From Sporolactobacillus shoreicorticis (lineage in GTDB: Bacteria > Bacillota > Bacilli > Bacillales > Sporolactobacillaceae): a stretch of 64,000 bases of DNA. Made by a program: the position numbers and the translations under genes. The stretch is from assembly GCF_024125445.1 (NCBI RefSeq), contig NZ_JAMXWM010000001.1, positions 248,001-312,000 on the forward strand, given 5' to 3'. The notes beneath the pieces were generated by a model. It had not been told where the DNA came from and made no database searches. It saw only the letters and a program-made list of their open reading frames with translations. Numbering within the stretch: position 1 is the first letter of the stretch; each line of letters opens with the position of its first letter. This document shows positions 46,411-54,898 of the stretch, in pieces.

Positions 46411-46719
46411 ATGGTATTAAAGGCAGCATTCATTTTTGCCGGCCCGAAAAGTCATCCTGCCGCTCACCACGCCTCTGTGAAATCACCGTCTGTTCATCTT
46501 GCTGTTTTTGGTGTGGCCAGTTATACAGAGGCTGCCGTGCTGGCTAAGGAGTTGGTGAAGGGAGGAGTAACAGCGATTGAGCTGTGCGGCACGTTCGGCA
46601 ATAGAGGAATCGCCGCCGTGACAGAGGCTGTGGGAGAAAAGGCCTGCGTTGGTGCAGTCAAATTCGACGTTCACCCCGGACTGGATTTTCAAAGCGGGGA
46701 CCGCCTTTTCTTGTCTTAA
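46411..46719 (+). CDS. DUF6506 family protein
   Basis: A 102-residue small protein: MVLKAAFIFAGPKSHPAAHH, then VFGVASYTEAAVLAKELVKG, then GVTAIELCGTFGNRGIAAVT and VKFDVHPGL. The pattern is that of DUF6506 as I recall it; function unknown. ATG 46411 has GAGAGGAG about 12 bases upstream. It is the first gene of the microcompartment operon, followed 20 bp later by the HbpS-like gene, so a link to the aldehyde/radical metabolism is suggested only by context. Confidence 0.7.
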   Translation: MVLKAAFIFAGPKSHPAAHHASVKSPSVHLAVFGVASYTEAAVLAKELVKGGVTAIELCGTFGNRGIAAVTEAVGEKACVGAVKFDVHPGLDFQSGDRLFLS

Positions 46720-46738
46720 TTGAATGAGGTGAGCAGCA

Positions 46739-47269
46739 GTGAATTATGATGCGGAAGAGCTTCAAAAATTGATTGAAACGAGTATTGCGGAGGGAAAGCG
46801 TCAAGAAAGCGACTCGGCATCCCCGCTGGATCAAGAGTATCCGTCCTTGATTCTGCTTGAAAAGTTGACGCCGATTGTTCGCGAGGTTGTTCAAAAAAGT
46901 ATGGAAATGAACGTCAAAACGACGGTGACGCTCGCTGATTTAACCGGATCCATTATTTATTGTTACCGAATGCCGGGCTGTATTTTGGCCGGACTGGATC
47001 TATCAACTAAAAAGGCTTACTCGGCAGTAGCGATGAATGCCGCGACGGCGTCACTTCAGCAATCTGTTCAGCCGGGGGCCGATCTTTATCAATTAGAAAC
47101 GATGACAAACGGGGAAATTGTTACCTTTGGCGGCGGTGTTCCACTCAGATCACCGAACGGTCGCCTTATTGGAGGCGTCGGCGTCAGCGGTGCGCCAAGA
47201 TCGCAGCAGGATCATGAGCTTGCCGGTTATTTTGCCGAACGTTTTCTGCACATTTTCTTTAGTAAGTGA
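46739..47269 (+). CDS. GlcG/HbpS-like (PduO C-terminal domain type) heme-binding protein
   Basis: A 176-residue protein of the GlcG/HbpS family, which also forms the C-terminal domain of PduO. Signs are VVQKSMEMNVKTTVTLADLT, AGLDLSTKKAYSAVAMNAAT, FGGGVPLRSPNGRLIGGVGV and GVSGAPRSQQDHELAGYFA. Family members bind heme or corrin-type cofactors or small oxidation products; role in GRMs is unclear. GTG 46739 has GAGGTGAG upstream. It is between the DUF6506 gene and the glycyl radical enzyme gene. Confidence 0.82.
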   Translation: MNYDAEELQKLIETSIAEGKRQESDSASPLDQEYPSLILLEKLTPIVREVVQKSMEMNVKTTVTLADLTGSIIYCYRMPGCILAGLDLSTKKAYSAVAMNAATASLQQSVQPGADLYQLETMTNGEIVTFGGGVPLRSPNGRLIGGVGVSGAPRSQQDHELAGYFAERFLHIFFSK

Positions 47270-47356
47270 AACATCGCACATAAATAGGGCATTTAGGGTC
47301 GCTCTCTTTTTCATTACAAAGAAAAGACTCTGAAAATAAATTAAAGGAGCAGCATC

Positions 47357-49906
47357 ATGACTAAAAATTATGAGGTTAAGCCTGGATTTTCGGAACCGTC
47401 ACAACGCGTCAAAGCATTGAAAGAAGCGATTCTTGATACAACCCCGCGAATCGAAGCAGACCGTGCTCGTCTGATTACGCAATCGTATAAGGAAACCGAG
47501 TCGCTGCCGCAAGTGCTGCGCCACGCGAAAGCCTTGGAAAAAATTCTAACCGAGCTTCCCGTAGTCATCCGCGACAACGAATTGATTATCGGGGCTGCGA
47601 CAGTAGATTCAAGATCGTGTCAGATTTTTCCTGAATATGGTCCTCAAGGACTGGATCAGGAATTTGATACGGTCGCCACACGCTCGGCAGATCCATTTGC
47701 GATTTCCGAGGATGTGAAGAAAGAATTAGCGGAAATATTTAACTATTGGAAAGGCCATACAACCAGCGAACTTGCGACTTCGTTAATGTCGGAGGATACC
47801 AAAGCCGCCTATAATGCCGGAGTCTTTACGGTCGGTAACTACCATCAGGGCGGAGTCGGACATCTCGCGGTTAATTATGAGAAAGTCCTGAAGGGCGGAA
47901 TTCGCGGCGTGATCGCGGAAGTGATTCAAGCAATCAAGAACTCGGATCATTCCGCCCCCGACTGGGTTGAAAAAGAGCAGTACTATCAGGCAGCGTTGAC
48001 AACCTTGAAGGCAGTGATTACCTTCGCTCATCGTTATGCGGACAAAGCGAGAGAATTGGCAAAATACACGAATGATTCAACGAGAAAAACGGAATTGTTG
48101 AAGATCGCCGAAATTTGCTCAAAGGTTCCTGAATATCCGGCAAGCAATTTCTACGAGGCACTTCAGTCGTTCTGGTTCGTTCAACTGATTATTCAAATTG
48201 AAGGTTCAGGCCACTCGATCTCTCCGGGGCGTTTTGATCAATACATGTATTCTTTCTATGAAAATGACGACTCGATCACACAAGAAGAGGCACAGGATCT
48301 GCTCGATGTTCTGTTCGTCAAGTTCAATGATTTGAACAAGCTGAGAGATATCGGAACAGCGACCGCTTTTGCGGGGTATCAATTGTGGCAGAACGTGAAC
48401 TGCGGCGGACAGACAAAGGATGGCGAGGACGCTACCAACGCGCTGTCCTATATGGAAATTGAATCGATGGCCCACGTCATGATGTCCATGCCTTCACTAT
48501 CGATTCGTGTTTGGAACGGTACGCCGGACGACTTCCTAATCAAGGCATGTGAATTATCACGATTAGGCGGCGGGCAACCTGCATTCTACAATGATGAAGA
48601 AATTGTCACAGCAAAGGTCAACCGCGGTGAGACACTTGAGGACGCGCGCAACTATGCGGTTATTGGTTGTGTCGAGCCTGCCAGTCAGGGAAAAGAAAAC
48701 AGCTGGTGCGACGCCGCGCTCTTTAACTTGCCTAAGGTTCTTGAGATCGCGATGAATAACGGTCGGCTGAATGGCAAAGAATTCGGACCCAAGACCGGAG
48801 AATTCGAAGACTTTAAAACCTTTGATGATTTTGTAAACGTTTACGTTAAACAGATGAAATTCGCTGTCGGCCTGTTGGTACGCGCGGACAACGCGGTGGA
48901 TTGGGCTCATTATGAACTCGGTCAATTGGCATTCGTATCGACGCTTGTCGACGACTGTATCAGCAAAGGCAAGACGCTTGAGCGCGGAGGTGCACATTAT
49001 AATTTCACCGGACCACAGGGCATTGGCTCAGCTAATATTGGAAACGCTTTAATGGCGGTTAAGAAGCTTGTGTTTGATGACCAGACGCTGAGCATGAAGG
49101 AATTAAAGGAAGCGTTGGATCACAACTTCGGCAAAGAAGAAGGAATTGCCGCAACTTCTTCCGACACGGCTTACGATGCGATTGCCGAAGCAGTAAAGAA
49201 GGTACTCGGTGAAAACAGCAGCTTCGATGTGAAAAATCTGGATCTGAGCGGACTTTCATCAGGAGGCACATCGACAGCAGTCGCTTCTCCTGAAAAAAGT
49301 AAGTACCAGAAGATTCATGATTTGGTTATGGCGGTTGATAAATACGGCAACGACAAGGATGAGGTCGACTATTTGGCTCGTTTCGGTTCACGCGTTTACT
49401 GTGAAGAGCTGGAAAAATACGCGACCCCAAGAGGCGGCATTTATAATGCGGGTCTTTATCCGGTGTCCGGGAATGTTCTGTTCGGCACGTACATTAAAGC
49501 AACGCCGGACGGACGCTATGACAAAGAAACGATTGCCGACGGCGTATCCCCAACGCGTGGAACCGATACGCTCGGGCCGACGGCGGCAGCGAACTCGGTA
49601 TCAAAGCTGGATCATTTTATCGCTTCAAACGGGACACTGTACAACATGAAGTTCAGCCCTTCCGCTGTAGCGGGATCGGAAGGCGTGCAGCGTCTGGCAG
49701 CATTGATTCGCGGATTCTTCGATCGCAAAGGCGGGCATGTTCAGTTTAACGTCATTGACAAACAAACGCTGCTTGACGCTCAGGCTCATCCGGAAAATCA
49801 CAAGGATCTTATCGTCCGTGTCGCTGGCTACAGCGCACAATTTATTGCTTTGGATAAGACCGTTCAGGATGACATTATTGCCCGTACAGAATTTGACAGC
49901 TTCTGA
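47357..49906 (+). CDS. Glycyl radical glycerol/1,2-propanediol dehydratase, B12-independent
   Basis: An 849-residue glycyl radical enzyme. The catalytic loop is AVIGCVEPASQGKENSW, with Cys438 and Glu440. The glycyl radical loop is RVAGYSAQFIALDKTVQ, with Gly824. The sequence after GCVEP (GKENSWCDAALFNLPKVLEI) and NFTGPQGIGSANIGNALMAV, SNGTLYNMKFSPSAV follow the Clostridium butyricum glycerol dehydratase and Roseburia propanediol dehydratase pattern, not the choline TMA-lyase. It dehydrates 1,2-propanediol to propanal or glycerol to 3-hydroxypropanal. Compared with the 787-residue clostridial enzyme (from memory) it has an extra segment of about 55-60 residues near 597-650, with a helix TAYDAIAEAVKKVLGEN (604-620) and a Ser/Gly/Thr linker. 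ATG 47357 follows AAGGAG. It is the signature enzyme of the GRM locus. Confidence 0.93.
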   Translation: MTKNYEVKPGFSEPSQRVKALKEAILDTTPRIEADRARLITQSYKETESLPQVLRHAKALEKILTELPVVIRDNELIIGAATVDSRSCQIFPEYGPQGLDQEFDTVATRSADPFAISEDVKKELAEIFNYWKGHTTSELATSLMSEDTKAAYNAGVFTVGNYHQGGVGHLAVNYEKVLKGGIRGVIAEVIQAIKNSDHSAPDWVEKEQYYQAALTTLKAVITFAHRYADKARELAKYTNDSTRKTELLKIAEICSKVPEYPASNFYEALQSFWFVQLIIQIEGSGHSISPGRFDQYMYSFYENDDSITQEEAQDLLDVLFVKFNDLNKLRDIGTATAFAGYQLWQNVNCGGQTKDGEDATNALSYMEIESMAHVMMSMPSLSIRVWNGTPDDFLIKACELSRLGGGQPAFYNDEEIVTAKVNRGETLEDARNYAVIGCVEPASQGKENSWCDAALFNLPKVLEIAMNNGRLNGKEFGPKTGEFEDFKTFDDFVNVYVKQMKFAVGLLVRADNAVDWAHYELGQLAFVSTLVDDCISKGKTLERGGAHYNFTGPQGIGSANIGNALMAVKKLVFDDQTLSMKELKEALDHNFGKEEGIAATSSDTAYDAIAEAVKKVLGENSSFDVKNLDLSGLSSGGTSTAVASPEKSKYQKIHDLVMAVDKYGNDKDEVDYLARFGSRVYCEELEKYATPRGGIYNAGLYPVSGNVLFGTYIKATPDGRYDKETIADGVSPTRGTDTLGPTAAANSVSKLDHFIASNGTLYNMKFSPSAVAGSEGVQRLAALIRGFFDRKGGHVQFNVIDKQTLLDAQAHPENHKDLIVRVAGYSAQFIALDKTVQDDIIARTEFDSF

Positions 49907-49937
49907 TTTTCGATGAGTTGTCGGGAAGGATCAAGCT

Positions 49938-50705
49938 ATGGAAACGATTGATTACGAGAAAAAAGCGTGTGTTTTCAATATCCAACGCTATTCCATCCAT
50001 GACGGACCGGGTATCCGAACGATCATATTTATGAAAGGATGTCCCCTGAGATGCAAATGGTGTTTTAATCCGGAATCTCAGAGCTACAAGCCGATGAAGG
50101 ATTTCGGAACCATGATGAGCGTTCAGGATGTTTTTGATGAGATTAAAAAAGATCAGGGAGCCTATCGCAGGTCCGGAGGCGGAATCACGTTCTCAGGCGG
50201 TGAGGCACTGACTCATCCGGATTTTGTTGAAGAAGTAATCAAGGTATGCCGGATGAGCGGCTGGACGACAGCCGTCGAAACCGAAGCCTATGTCCCTGAG
50301 AAAACGATTCACCGACTTGTGCCTCAGCTTGATTATGTGCTGCTTGATATCAAGGCCATACCAAGTGACCTGCACAAGGAAGGGACCGGCGTGACGAATG
50401 AGCTGATTCTTCAGAATGCACTCATTATCAATGAAATCGCTAAAAATGTAGTGGTTCGCGTTCCGGTTATCCCGACGTTTAATTATTCGGAGAAGCAAAT
50501 CAATTACATCTGTCGGTTCGCAAAGCATATGAATCATGTCGAGACGATTCATTTGCTTCCCTATACGGATTTTGGAAAGAGCAAGTATAAGATGCTGGAT
50601 CGCACTTATGAGTTGGAAGGCATTAAACCGCTATCCGCCGATGACCTTTTGCCGTTGAGGGAACTTGTCGAAGGGCATGGGTTCAAGTGCGTGATCGGAG
50701 GATAA
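49938..50705 (+). CDS. Glycyl radical enzyme activating protein (radical SAM), compact form
   Basis: A 255-residue radical-SAM activase that makes the Gly824 radical using SAM and an electron. The [4Fe-4S] motif is FMKGCPLRCKWCFNPES, i.e. CX3CX2C at Cys35, 39 and 42; SGGGITFSGGEALTHPDF supplies the SAM-binding GGE motif. Most dehydratase activases carry two extra ferredoxin-like clusters in an insert just after the WCxNPE motif; here the sequence runs from NPESQSYKPMKDFG directly to SVQDVFDEIKKD, so that domain is absent. It lies 31 bp after the dehydratase gene and belongs to the same operon. Confidence 0.93.
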   Translation: METIDYEKKACVFNIQRYSIHDGPGIRTIIFMKGCPLRCKWCFNPESQSYKPMKDFGTMMSVQDVFDEIKKDQGAYRRSGGGITFSGGEALTHPDFVEEVIKVCRMSGWTTAVETEAYVPEKTIHRLVPQLDYVLLDIKAIPSDLHKEGTGVTNELILQNALIINEIAKNVVVRVPVIPTFNYSEKQINYICRFAKHMNHVETIHLLPYTDFGKSKYKMLDRTYELEGIKPLSADDLLPLRELVEGHGFKCVIGG

Positions 50706-50726
50706 GAAAAAAGGAGGCCGGATGTG

Positions 50727-51509
50727 ATGGATGATGAACTGCTCAAAAATGTCATGGATCAGGTAGAAAAGGAACTAAATTTAAGTAAGGGAGAGCCTGA
50801 GAAAATGAGCGAAAAGGCATGCAATATAACCGAATTTGTCGGAACAGGAATTGGTGATGCAATCGGATTGGTCATTGCGAACGTCGATTACCAGCTCCAT
50901 GAAAAAATGAATATTGACAAGAAGTATCGTTCGATCGGCATTCTTGGTGCCCGCACCGGAGCCGGTCCGGAAATTATGGCGATCGATGAGGCGGTAAAAG
51001 CGACCAATACGGAGGTTCTTTCCGTCGAGCTTGCCCGAGATACGAAAGGAGGCGCCGGACATGGTTCACTGATCATCATCGGCAGCGAGGATGTTTCGGA
51101 TGCCAGAAGAGCGATCGAGGTTGCTCTTGAGACGCTCAATCAGACCAACGGTGATGTGTACAGCAACGAAGCCGGTCATCTTGAATTTCAGTATACGGCC
51201 CGTGCCAGCTTTGCCATTGAGAAAGCGTTTGGCGCACCGGTCGGCAAATCCTTCGGGCTCATCTGTGCGGGCCCGGCAGCAATCGGTGTCGTGCTTGCCG
51301 ATACGGCCGTGAAAGCGGCCAATGTCGAGGTTGTCGGCTATGCGTCACCGGGAAACGGTGGAACCGCGCATTCAAATGAAGTGATTCTAACCATCACAGG
51401 AGACTCCGGAGCCGTTCGGCAGGCGGTTATCGCGGCACGTGAAATCGGCTTGAAATTACTCGGATCAATGGGGGCCGATCCGGTATCGGTAACAAAGCCT
51501 TATATTTAA
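50727..51509 (+). CDS. pduB: BMC-T shell trimer, PduB-like
   Basis: A 260-residue tandem-BMC-domain shell protein, near-full match in pattern to PduB: ITEFVGTGIGDAIGLVIANV, YRSIGILGARTGAGPEIMAI, DTKGGAGHGSLIII in the first domain and QYTARASFAIEKAFGAPVGK, TAVKAANVEVVGYASPG, GDSGAVRQAVIAAREIGLKL in the second. The N-terminus DDELLKNVMDQVEKELNL is an amphipathic helix like the PduB targeting segment. An internal ATG at 50805 (MSEKACNITEF) with GGGAGAG upstream could give a short PduB' form. ATG 50727 follows AAGGAGG. Confidence 0.93.
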   Translation: MDDELLKNVMDQVEKELNLSKGEPEKMSEKACNITEFVGTGIGDAIGLVIANVDYQLHEKMNIDKKYRSIGILGARTGAGPEIMAIDEAVKATNTEVLSVELARDTKGGAGHGSLIIIGSEDVSDARRAIEVALETLNQTNGDVYSNEAGHLEFQYTARASFAIEKAFGAPVGKSFGLICAGPAAIGVVLADTAVKAANVEVVGYASPGNGGTAHSNEVILTITGDSGAVRQAVIAAREIGLKLLGSMGADPVSVTKPYI

Positions 51510-51532
51510 ACCATTTAATTTAGGGGGAAAAC

Positions 51533-51826
51533 ATGATGAACTCAGATGCATTAGGAATGGTTGAGACGCGCGGATTTGTCGCGGCGGTGGAAGCGGCAGA
51601 TGCAATGGTCAAGGCCGCGAATGTCACATTAATCGGATATAAAAAAGTCGGCTCCGGATTGGTTACCGTGCTGGTGCGCGGCGATGTCGGCGCGGTTCAG
51701 GCGGCGACCGATGCCGGAGTGGCCTCGGCAAGAAATGTCGGCGAGGTCGTTTCGACTCACGTCATTCCGAGACCGCACGCCGATACGGAAATACTGCTGC
51801 CTTCCAAGGAGAGTAAGGAAGGGTAA
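51533..51826 (+). CDS. BMC-H shell protein, PduA/PduJ-like (first copy)
   Basis: A 97-residue hexameric shell protein: [20 protein letters not shown], the edge Lys in the [11 protein letters not shown] segment, the pore loop [17 protein letters not shown] (GSGL type, as in PduA), and [19 protein letters not shown]. The C-terminus is short and charged. GGGGG precedes the ATG codons at 51533/51536. It is expected to form a main facet hexamer with a small polar pore for substrate passage. Confidence 0.93.
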   Translation: MMNSDALGMVETRGFVAAVEAADAMVKAANVTLIGYKKVGSGLVTVLVRGDVGAVQAATDAGVASARNVGEVVSTHVIPRPHADTEILLPSKESKEG

Positions 51827-51850
51827 CGGCAAGGCAAGAGGGTGTAACCC

Positions 51851-52537
51851 ATGCAGCAAAATCTGGATACGTTGATTCAGCTGGTTATTCGTGAAGTGCT
51901 GGCACAAACCAAGCAGCCGGAAGCAGATACAGATCCGGGGCAGTCAAAAAAAAGACAGCTGTACGTGATTAAGACACTTCCCGGGACATTTCTATTTGCG
52001 CAAACAGAGCTGTATCGAAGACTGGACCAACGTTTTGATATCCATGTCATGGATTTGTCGGATGCGCGAAATGCGCCGGCTCCGGAAAAGGTCTTGACGC
52101 CGGCATGCGGTGATGCAGCCTCCGGGCAGCGCGTGCTTCTTCCGTCACTTTCCGGTGCGAGCCTTGCGAAGAGCGCTCTGGGTATTTCAGACACACCGGA
52201 AACGGAATGGATCGCTTACTGTTTTCGGAACGCAATTACTATCTGTGCATTGCAGGAGGGCCTTCCGCGTTTTTCTTTCAATGCGTCAAAACACTATGTA
52301 TCGCTTTTTGCATCTTATGAACGGATTGTCCGTGGTTTCGGACTGAGAATCGTCGGCACCGACCAGCTGCTGAATGAGATCAGGGTGAAGAATCACGTGA
52401 TTACCGCAGGCGACCTGTCCGGAGCAGATGAGCATGCATGGATCGAAATTCCCGAAGGCGCGGTGGTCACTACTCTGGCAAAGGAGGAAATTCGAAGGAA
52501 ACATATGCACATAAAAACGGAAATGAAGAGGGGGTGA
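51851..52537 (+). CDS. PduM-like microcompartment structural protein
   Basis: A 228-residue protein. N-terminus MQQNLDTLIQLVIREVLAQT is an amphipathic helix of encapsulation-peptide type, followed by a polar linker (KQPEADTDPGQSKKRQ). The C-terminal half (RGFGLRIVGTDQLLNEIRVK, KNHVITAGDLSGAD, then GAVVTTLAKEEIRRKHMHIK) resembles, from memory, PduM, a protein needed for Pdu shell assembly. PduM of Salmonella is shorter (about 163 residues). The middle is unfamiliar. It lies between two BMC-H genes, 24 bp after one and 4 bp before the other. Identification as PduM-like is moderate. Confidence 0.6.
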   Translation: MQQNLDTLIQLVIREVLAQTKQPEADTDPGQSKKRQLYVIKTLPGTFLFAQTELYRRLDQRFDIHVMDLSDARNAPAPEKVLTPACGDAASGQRVLLPSLSGASLAKSALGISDTPETEWIAYCFRNAITICALQEGLPRFSFNASKHYVSLFASYERIVRGFGLRIVGTDQLLNEIRVKNHVITAGDLSGADEHAWIEIPEGAVVTTLAKEEIRRKHMHIKTEMKRG

Positions 52538-52541
52538 TCGA

Positions 52542-53057
52542 ATGCCAGACGCTTTAGGAATGCTGGAGGTAAGGGGCTATGTCGCCGCGATAACTTTTGC
52601 GGATGTGATGGCGAAGGTTGCGGATGTCACCATTCTCGAGTTAAAGAAGACGAGGGGAATGGGCTGGATGACGATTTTCATCGAGGGCGACGTTGCCGCG
52701 GTTCAGGCGGCTATCCAGGCGGCGAGCACTCAGTCAAGAGAAGAAAATCTATACGTTACGGCAAAAGTCATACCGAGACCGGCAACCGATTTAAAAGAGA
52801 AGCTGGTTCATTCACCTCTTGCGAAAGATCAGGAAAAATCGGATGACAAGGAAAAACAGCCGCCCGTCAAAACTTCGGCACCGCCAAAGGAAGCACAGTC
52901 CGAGAGTGAAGAGGCTCTGAAAGAACCGGAAAAACCAAAGAACACCGGTACAGCAAAAACAGAAACTAAGCCTGCGTCACGAAGAGGCGGGCGCAGAACA
53001 AAAAAAGCGGAGCCGGGAAAAAATTCCGACGATAAACCGGATAAACCGAAAGAATAG
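52542..53057 (+). CDS. BMC-H shell protein with long charged C-terminal tail
   Basis: A 171-residue protein. Residues 1-85 form one BMC domain: [20 protein letters not shown], the edge Lys in [10 protein letters not shown], and [16 protein letters not shown] at its end. The pore segment reads [16 protein letters not shown] instead of GSGL/GAGL, with Met and Trp, which would change or close the pore. The remaining 86 or so residues are low-complexity Lys/Glu/Pro/Ser ([20 protein letters not shown]), ending [15 protein letters not shown] and a DKPDKPKE tail, so probably disordered. PduK has a C-terminal extension too, but with a different sequence. It could contact cargo or lumen enzymes. It is 4 bp after the PduM-like gene. 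Confidence 0.85.
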   Translation: MPDALGMLEVRGYVAAITFADVMAKVADVTILELKKTRGMGWMTIFIEGDVAAVQAAIQAASTQSREENLYVTAKVIPRPATDLKEKLVHSPLAKDQEKSDDKEKQPPVKTSAPPKEAQSESEEALKEPEKPKNTGTAKTETKPASRRGGRRTKKAEPGKNSDDKPDKPKE

Positions 53058-53079
53058 ATCCACTAAGGAGGAACTTACA

Positions 53080-53358
53080 ATGAATGATGCATTAGGAATG
53101 ATTGAAACGAAGGGCTTTGTTCCTGCCGTAGAAGGCGCGGACGCAATGGTGAAGGCGGCAAATGTTCGCCTGATCGGCTACAAACAAATTGGAGCGGGCC
53201 TCGTAACCGTGCTGGTACGTGGTGATGTGGGTGCCGTGAAGGCGGCAACCGACGCAGGCGCCGCGGCGGCAAAAAATGTCGGTGAAGTGAAATCGGTCCA
53301 CGTCATTCCGCGCCCGCACACTGATGTGGAACTCATCCTGCAAGATAAAGAAGGCTAA
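53080..53358 (+). CDS. BMC-H shell protein, PduA/PduJ-like (second copy)
   Basis: A 92-residue hexamer-forming shell protein: [20 protein letters not shown], edge Lys in [16 protein letters not shown], pore loop [18 protein letters not shown] (GAGL type), and [20 protein letters not shown]. It differs from the first copy by the Ser-to-Ala change in the pore, paralleling the PduA/PduJ pair. ATG 53080 follows AAGGAGG. It is probably the most abundant facet tile together with the first copy. Confidence 0.93.
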   Translation: MNDALGMIETKGFVPAVEGADAMVKAANVRLIGYKQIGAGLVTVLVRGDVGAVKAATDAGAAAAKNVGEVKSVHVIPRPHTDVELILQDKEG

Positions 53359-53363
53359 TCGCA

Positions 53364-53990
53364 ATGAATGAAGCAGCTGTGAAAACAATTGTCACTCGAG
53401 TGCTTAAAAACCTGAAGAGTATTGTCAAGATCCCAATTGGTGTTTCCAATCGCCATGTGCACCTTACTGAAGCGGATTTTCAGAAGCTTTTCCCGGGGAA
53501 AAAGCAGTTGACAGTCAAAAAGGAATTGTCACAGCCGGGACAGTTTGCCGCCAACGAATCGGTGACGGTTATCGGCCCAAAAGGCGAAATCGGCAAGCTT
53601 CGAATCCTGGGACCGTTTCGGTCCAATTCTCAAGTGGAATTGTCGGCTACAGATGCAAGGACAATCGGTGTGAAAGCACCGATTCGTCTTTCAGGCGACA
53701 TTTCCGGGACTCCGGGAATAGTGCTTCGATCGCCATATGGGGAGCTTCAACTGGAGGAAGGCGTCATTGTCGCCAAGCGACACATTCATATGTCAGAAAA
53801 CGACGCGTCACTCCTTGGATTGAAGCAAGGTGATGTCGTTGCTGTTGAGGCTTCAGGCGACGGACGGAAAATCGTTTTCAATGATGTTGTGATCCGTACC
53901 GGTTCGCGCTTCAATCTGGAAATGCACATCGATACCGACGAAGCAAATGCGGGAAATATTACCTCGGCAGTCATTGGACGATTTATCTAA
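53364..53990 (+). CDS. pduL: Phosphate propanoyltransferase
   Basis: A 208-residue PduL-type phosphotransacylase that converts acyl-CoA to acyl phosphate and recycles CoA in the lumen. Metal-binding His motifs are GVSNRHVHLTEADF and KRHIHMSENDASLL; PGQFAANESVTVIGPKG is also typical. The N-terminus AAVKTIVTRVLKNLKSIVKI is an encapsulation-peptide-like amphipathic helix. It starts 5 bp after the BMC-H gene. With the aldehyde dehydrogenase and acetate/propionate kinase it closes the ATP-yielding branch. Confidence 0.94.
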   Translation: MNEAAVKTIVTRVLKNLKSIVKIPIGVSNRHVHLTEADFQKLFPGKKQLTVKKELSQPGQFAANESVTVIGPKGEIGKLRILGPFRSNSQVELSATDARTIGVKAPIRLSGDISGTPGIVLRSPYGELQLEEGVIVAKRHIHMSENDASLLGLKQGDVVAVEASGDGRKIVFNDVVIRTGSRFNLEMHIDTDEANAGNITSAVIGRFI

Positions 53991-54045
53991 GTTTGTAAAA
54001 TCATGCCCGCAGACCTTGAATAAAAACAGACCGGGGGGACGCAAG

Positions 54046-54885
54046 ATGGACACAATCGACAAAGCAAACGAACGACTGATTCAAGCAAAAACGATCGCGA
54101 ATACGGATCACCCGGTCGCGCTTTCTAAAGGCACAAGGATTCGAGCGGGCGTTGATTTAGGCACGTCATCAATTGTTCTGTCTGTTGTCAATGAACAGGG
54201 GGATCCCGTGTTCACCGGCTATCAGGAAGCGAATGTGGTACGCGACGGATTAGTCGTGAATTATATCGAAGCGGTAAACATCACCCGGAGACTGAGGATG
54301 CAGGCGGAAGCCCGGCTCGGCGTTCCAATTCGCAACGCGTCCGGTGCAATTCCGCCGGGAACGATCGGTAATAACAGAAATGTGGTCGGACATGTGATTG
54401 AAGCTGCCGATATGGAACTCGTCTCTATATTAGACGAACCGACTGCTGCTGCAAGAGTTCTCGGTGTTCAAAACGGCGCAGTTGTCGATATCGGCGGCGG
54501 AACAACCGGAATCAGTATTTTTAAGGAGGGAAAAGTGGCCTTTTCAGGTGACGAACCGACCGGCGGTACACAAATGACGCTTGTTTTATCCGGTTATCTG
54601 AATGTCTCCATTGCAGAAGGAGAGCGGATCAAGCGAGATAAAACGAAGCAAAAGGAGAACTTTCAAATCATTCGGCCGGTGGTTGAAAAGATGGCATCCA
54701 TTACATCACGATTTATCGACGAGTACGGAGCTGCCGTAGACACTGTCTATCTGGTTGGGGGAGCAACAGATTTTTCGGAATTTGCGGGGACATTCTCTAA
54801 ATTACTCGGTCGTGAGGTTGTGCAGCCGGCCTGTCCTCGTTTTGTGACCCCACTGGGAATCGCGATGAGCGTGAATGATGAATAG
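54046..54885 (+). CDS. eutJ: EutJ-like Hsp70-fold ATPase/chaperone
   Basis: A 279-residue actin/Hsp70-fold protein of the EutJ/PduG-like group: RAGVDLGTSSIVLSVVNEQG (phosphate 1), DEPTAAARVLGVQNGAVVDI, GGGTTGISIFKEGKVAFSG (phosphate 2) and TVYLVGGATDFSEFAG (adenosine). EutJ is linked to ethanolamine/propanediol compartments, where it may assist enzyme assembly or reactivation; its role in a glycyl-radical compartment is not established. ATG 54046 has GGGGGG as ribosome site; upstream in-frame extension from 53947 overlaps pduL and looks non-genuine. Confidence 0.88.
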   Translation: MDTIDKANERLIQAKTIANTDHPVALSKGTRIRAGVDLGTSSIVLSVVNEQGDPVFTGYQEANVVRDGLVVNYIEAVNITRRLRMQAEARLGVPIRNASGAIPPGTIGNNRNVVGHVIEAADMELVSILDEPTAAARVLGVQNGAVVDIGGGTTGISIFKEGKVAFSGDEPTGGTQMTLVLSGYLNVSIAEGERIKRDKTKQKENFQIIRPVVEKMASITSRFIDEYGAAVDTVYLVGGATDFSEFAGTFSKLLGREVVQPACPRFVTPLGIAMSVNDE

Positions 54886-54898
54886 GAAGTGATGATCC

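Noticed and set aside
48832-48845. cre-like palindrome TGTAAACGTTTACG inside the dehydratase gene
   Set aside because: One mismatch to consensus and located 1.5 kb into the coding region (encodes FVNVYVK); an intragenic roadblock is possible but not supported.
47357-49906. Glycyl radical enzyme as choline trimethylamine-lyase (CutC)
   Set aside because: The residues after GCVEP and the C-terminal blocks follow the glycerol/propanediol dehydratase pattern, the facilitator and PocR sensor point to a polyol, and the choline-type neighbourhood is absent.
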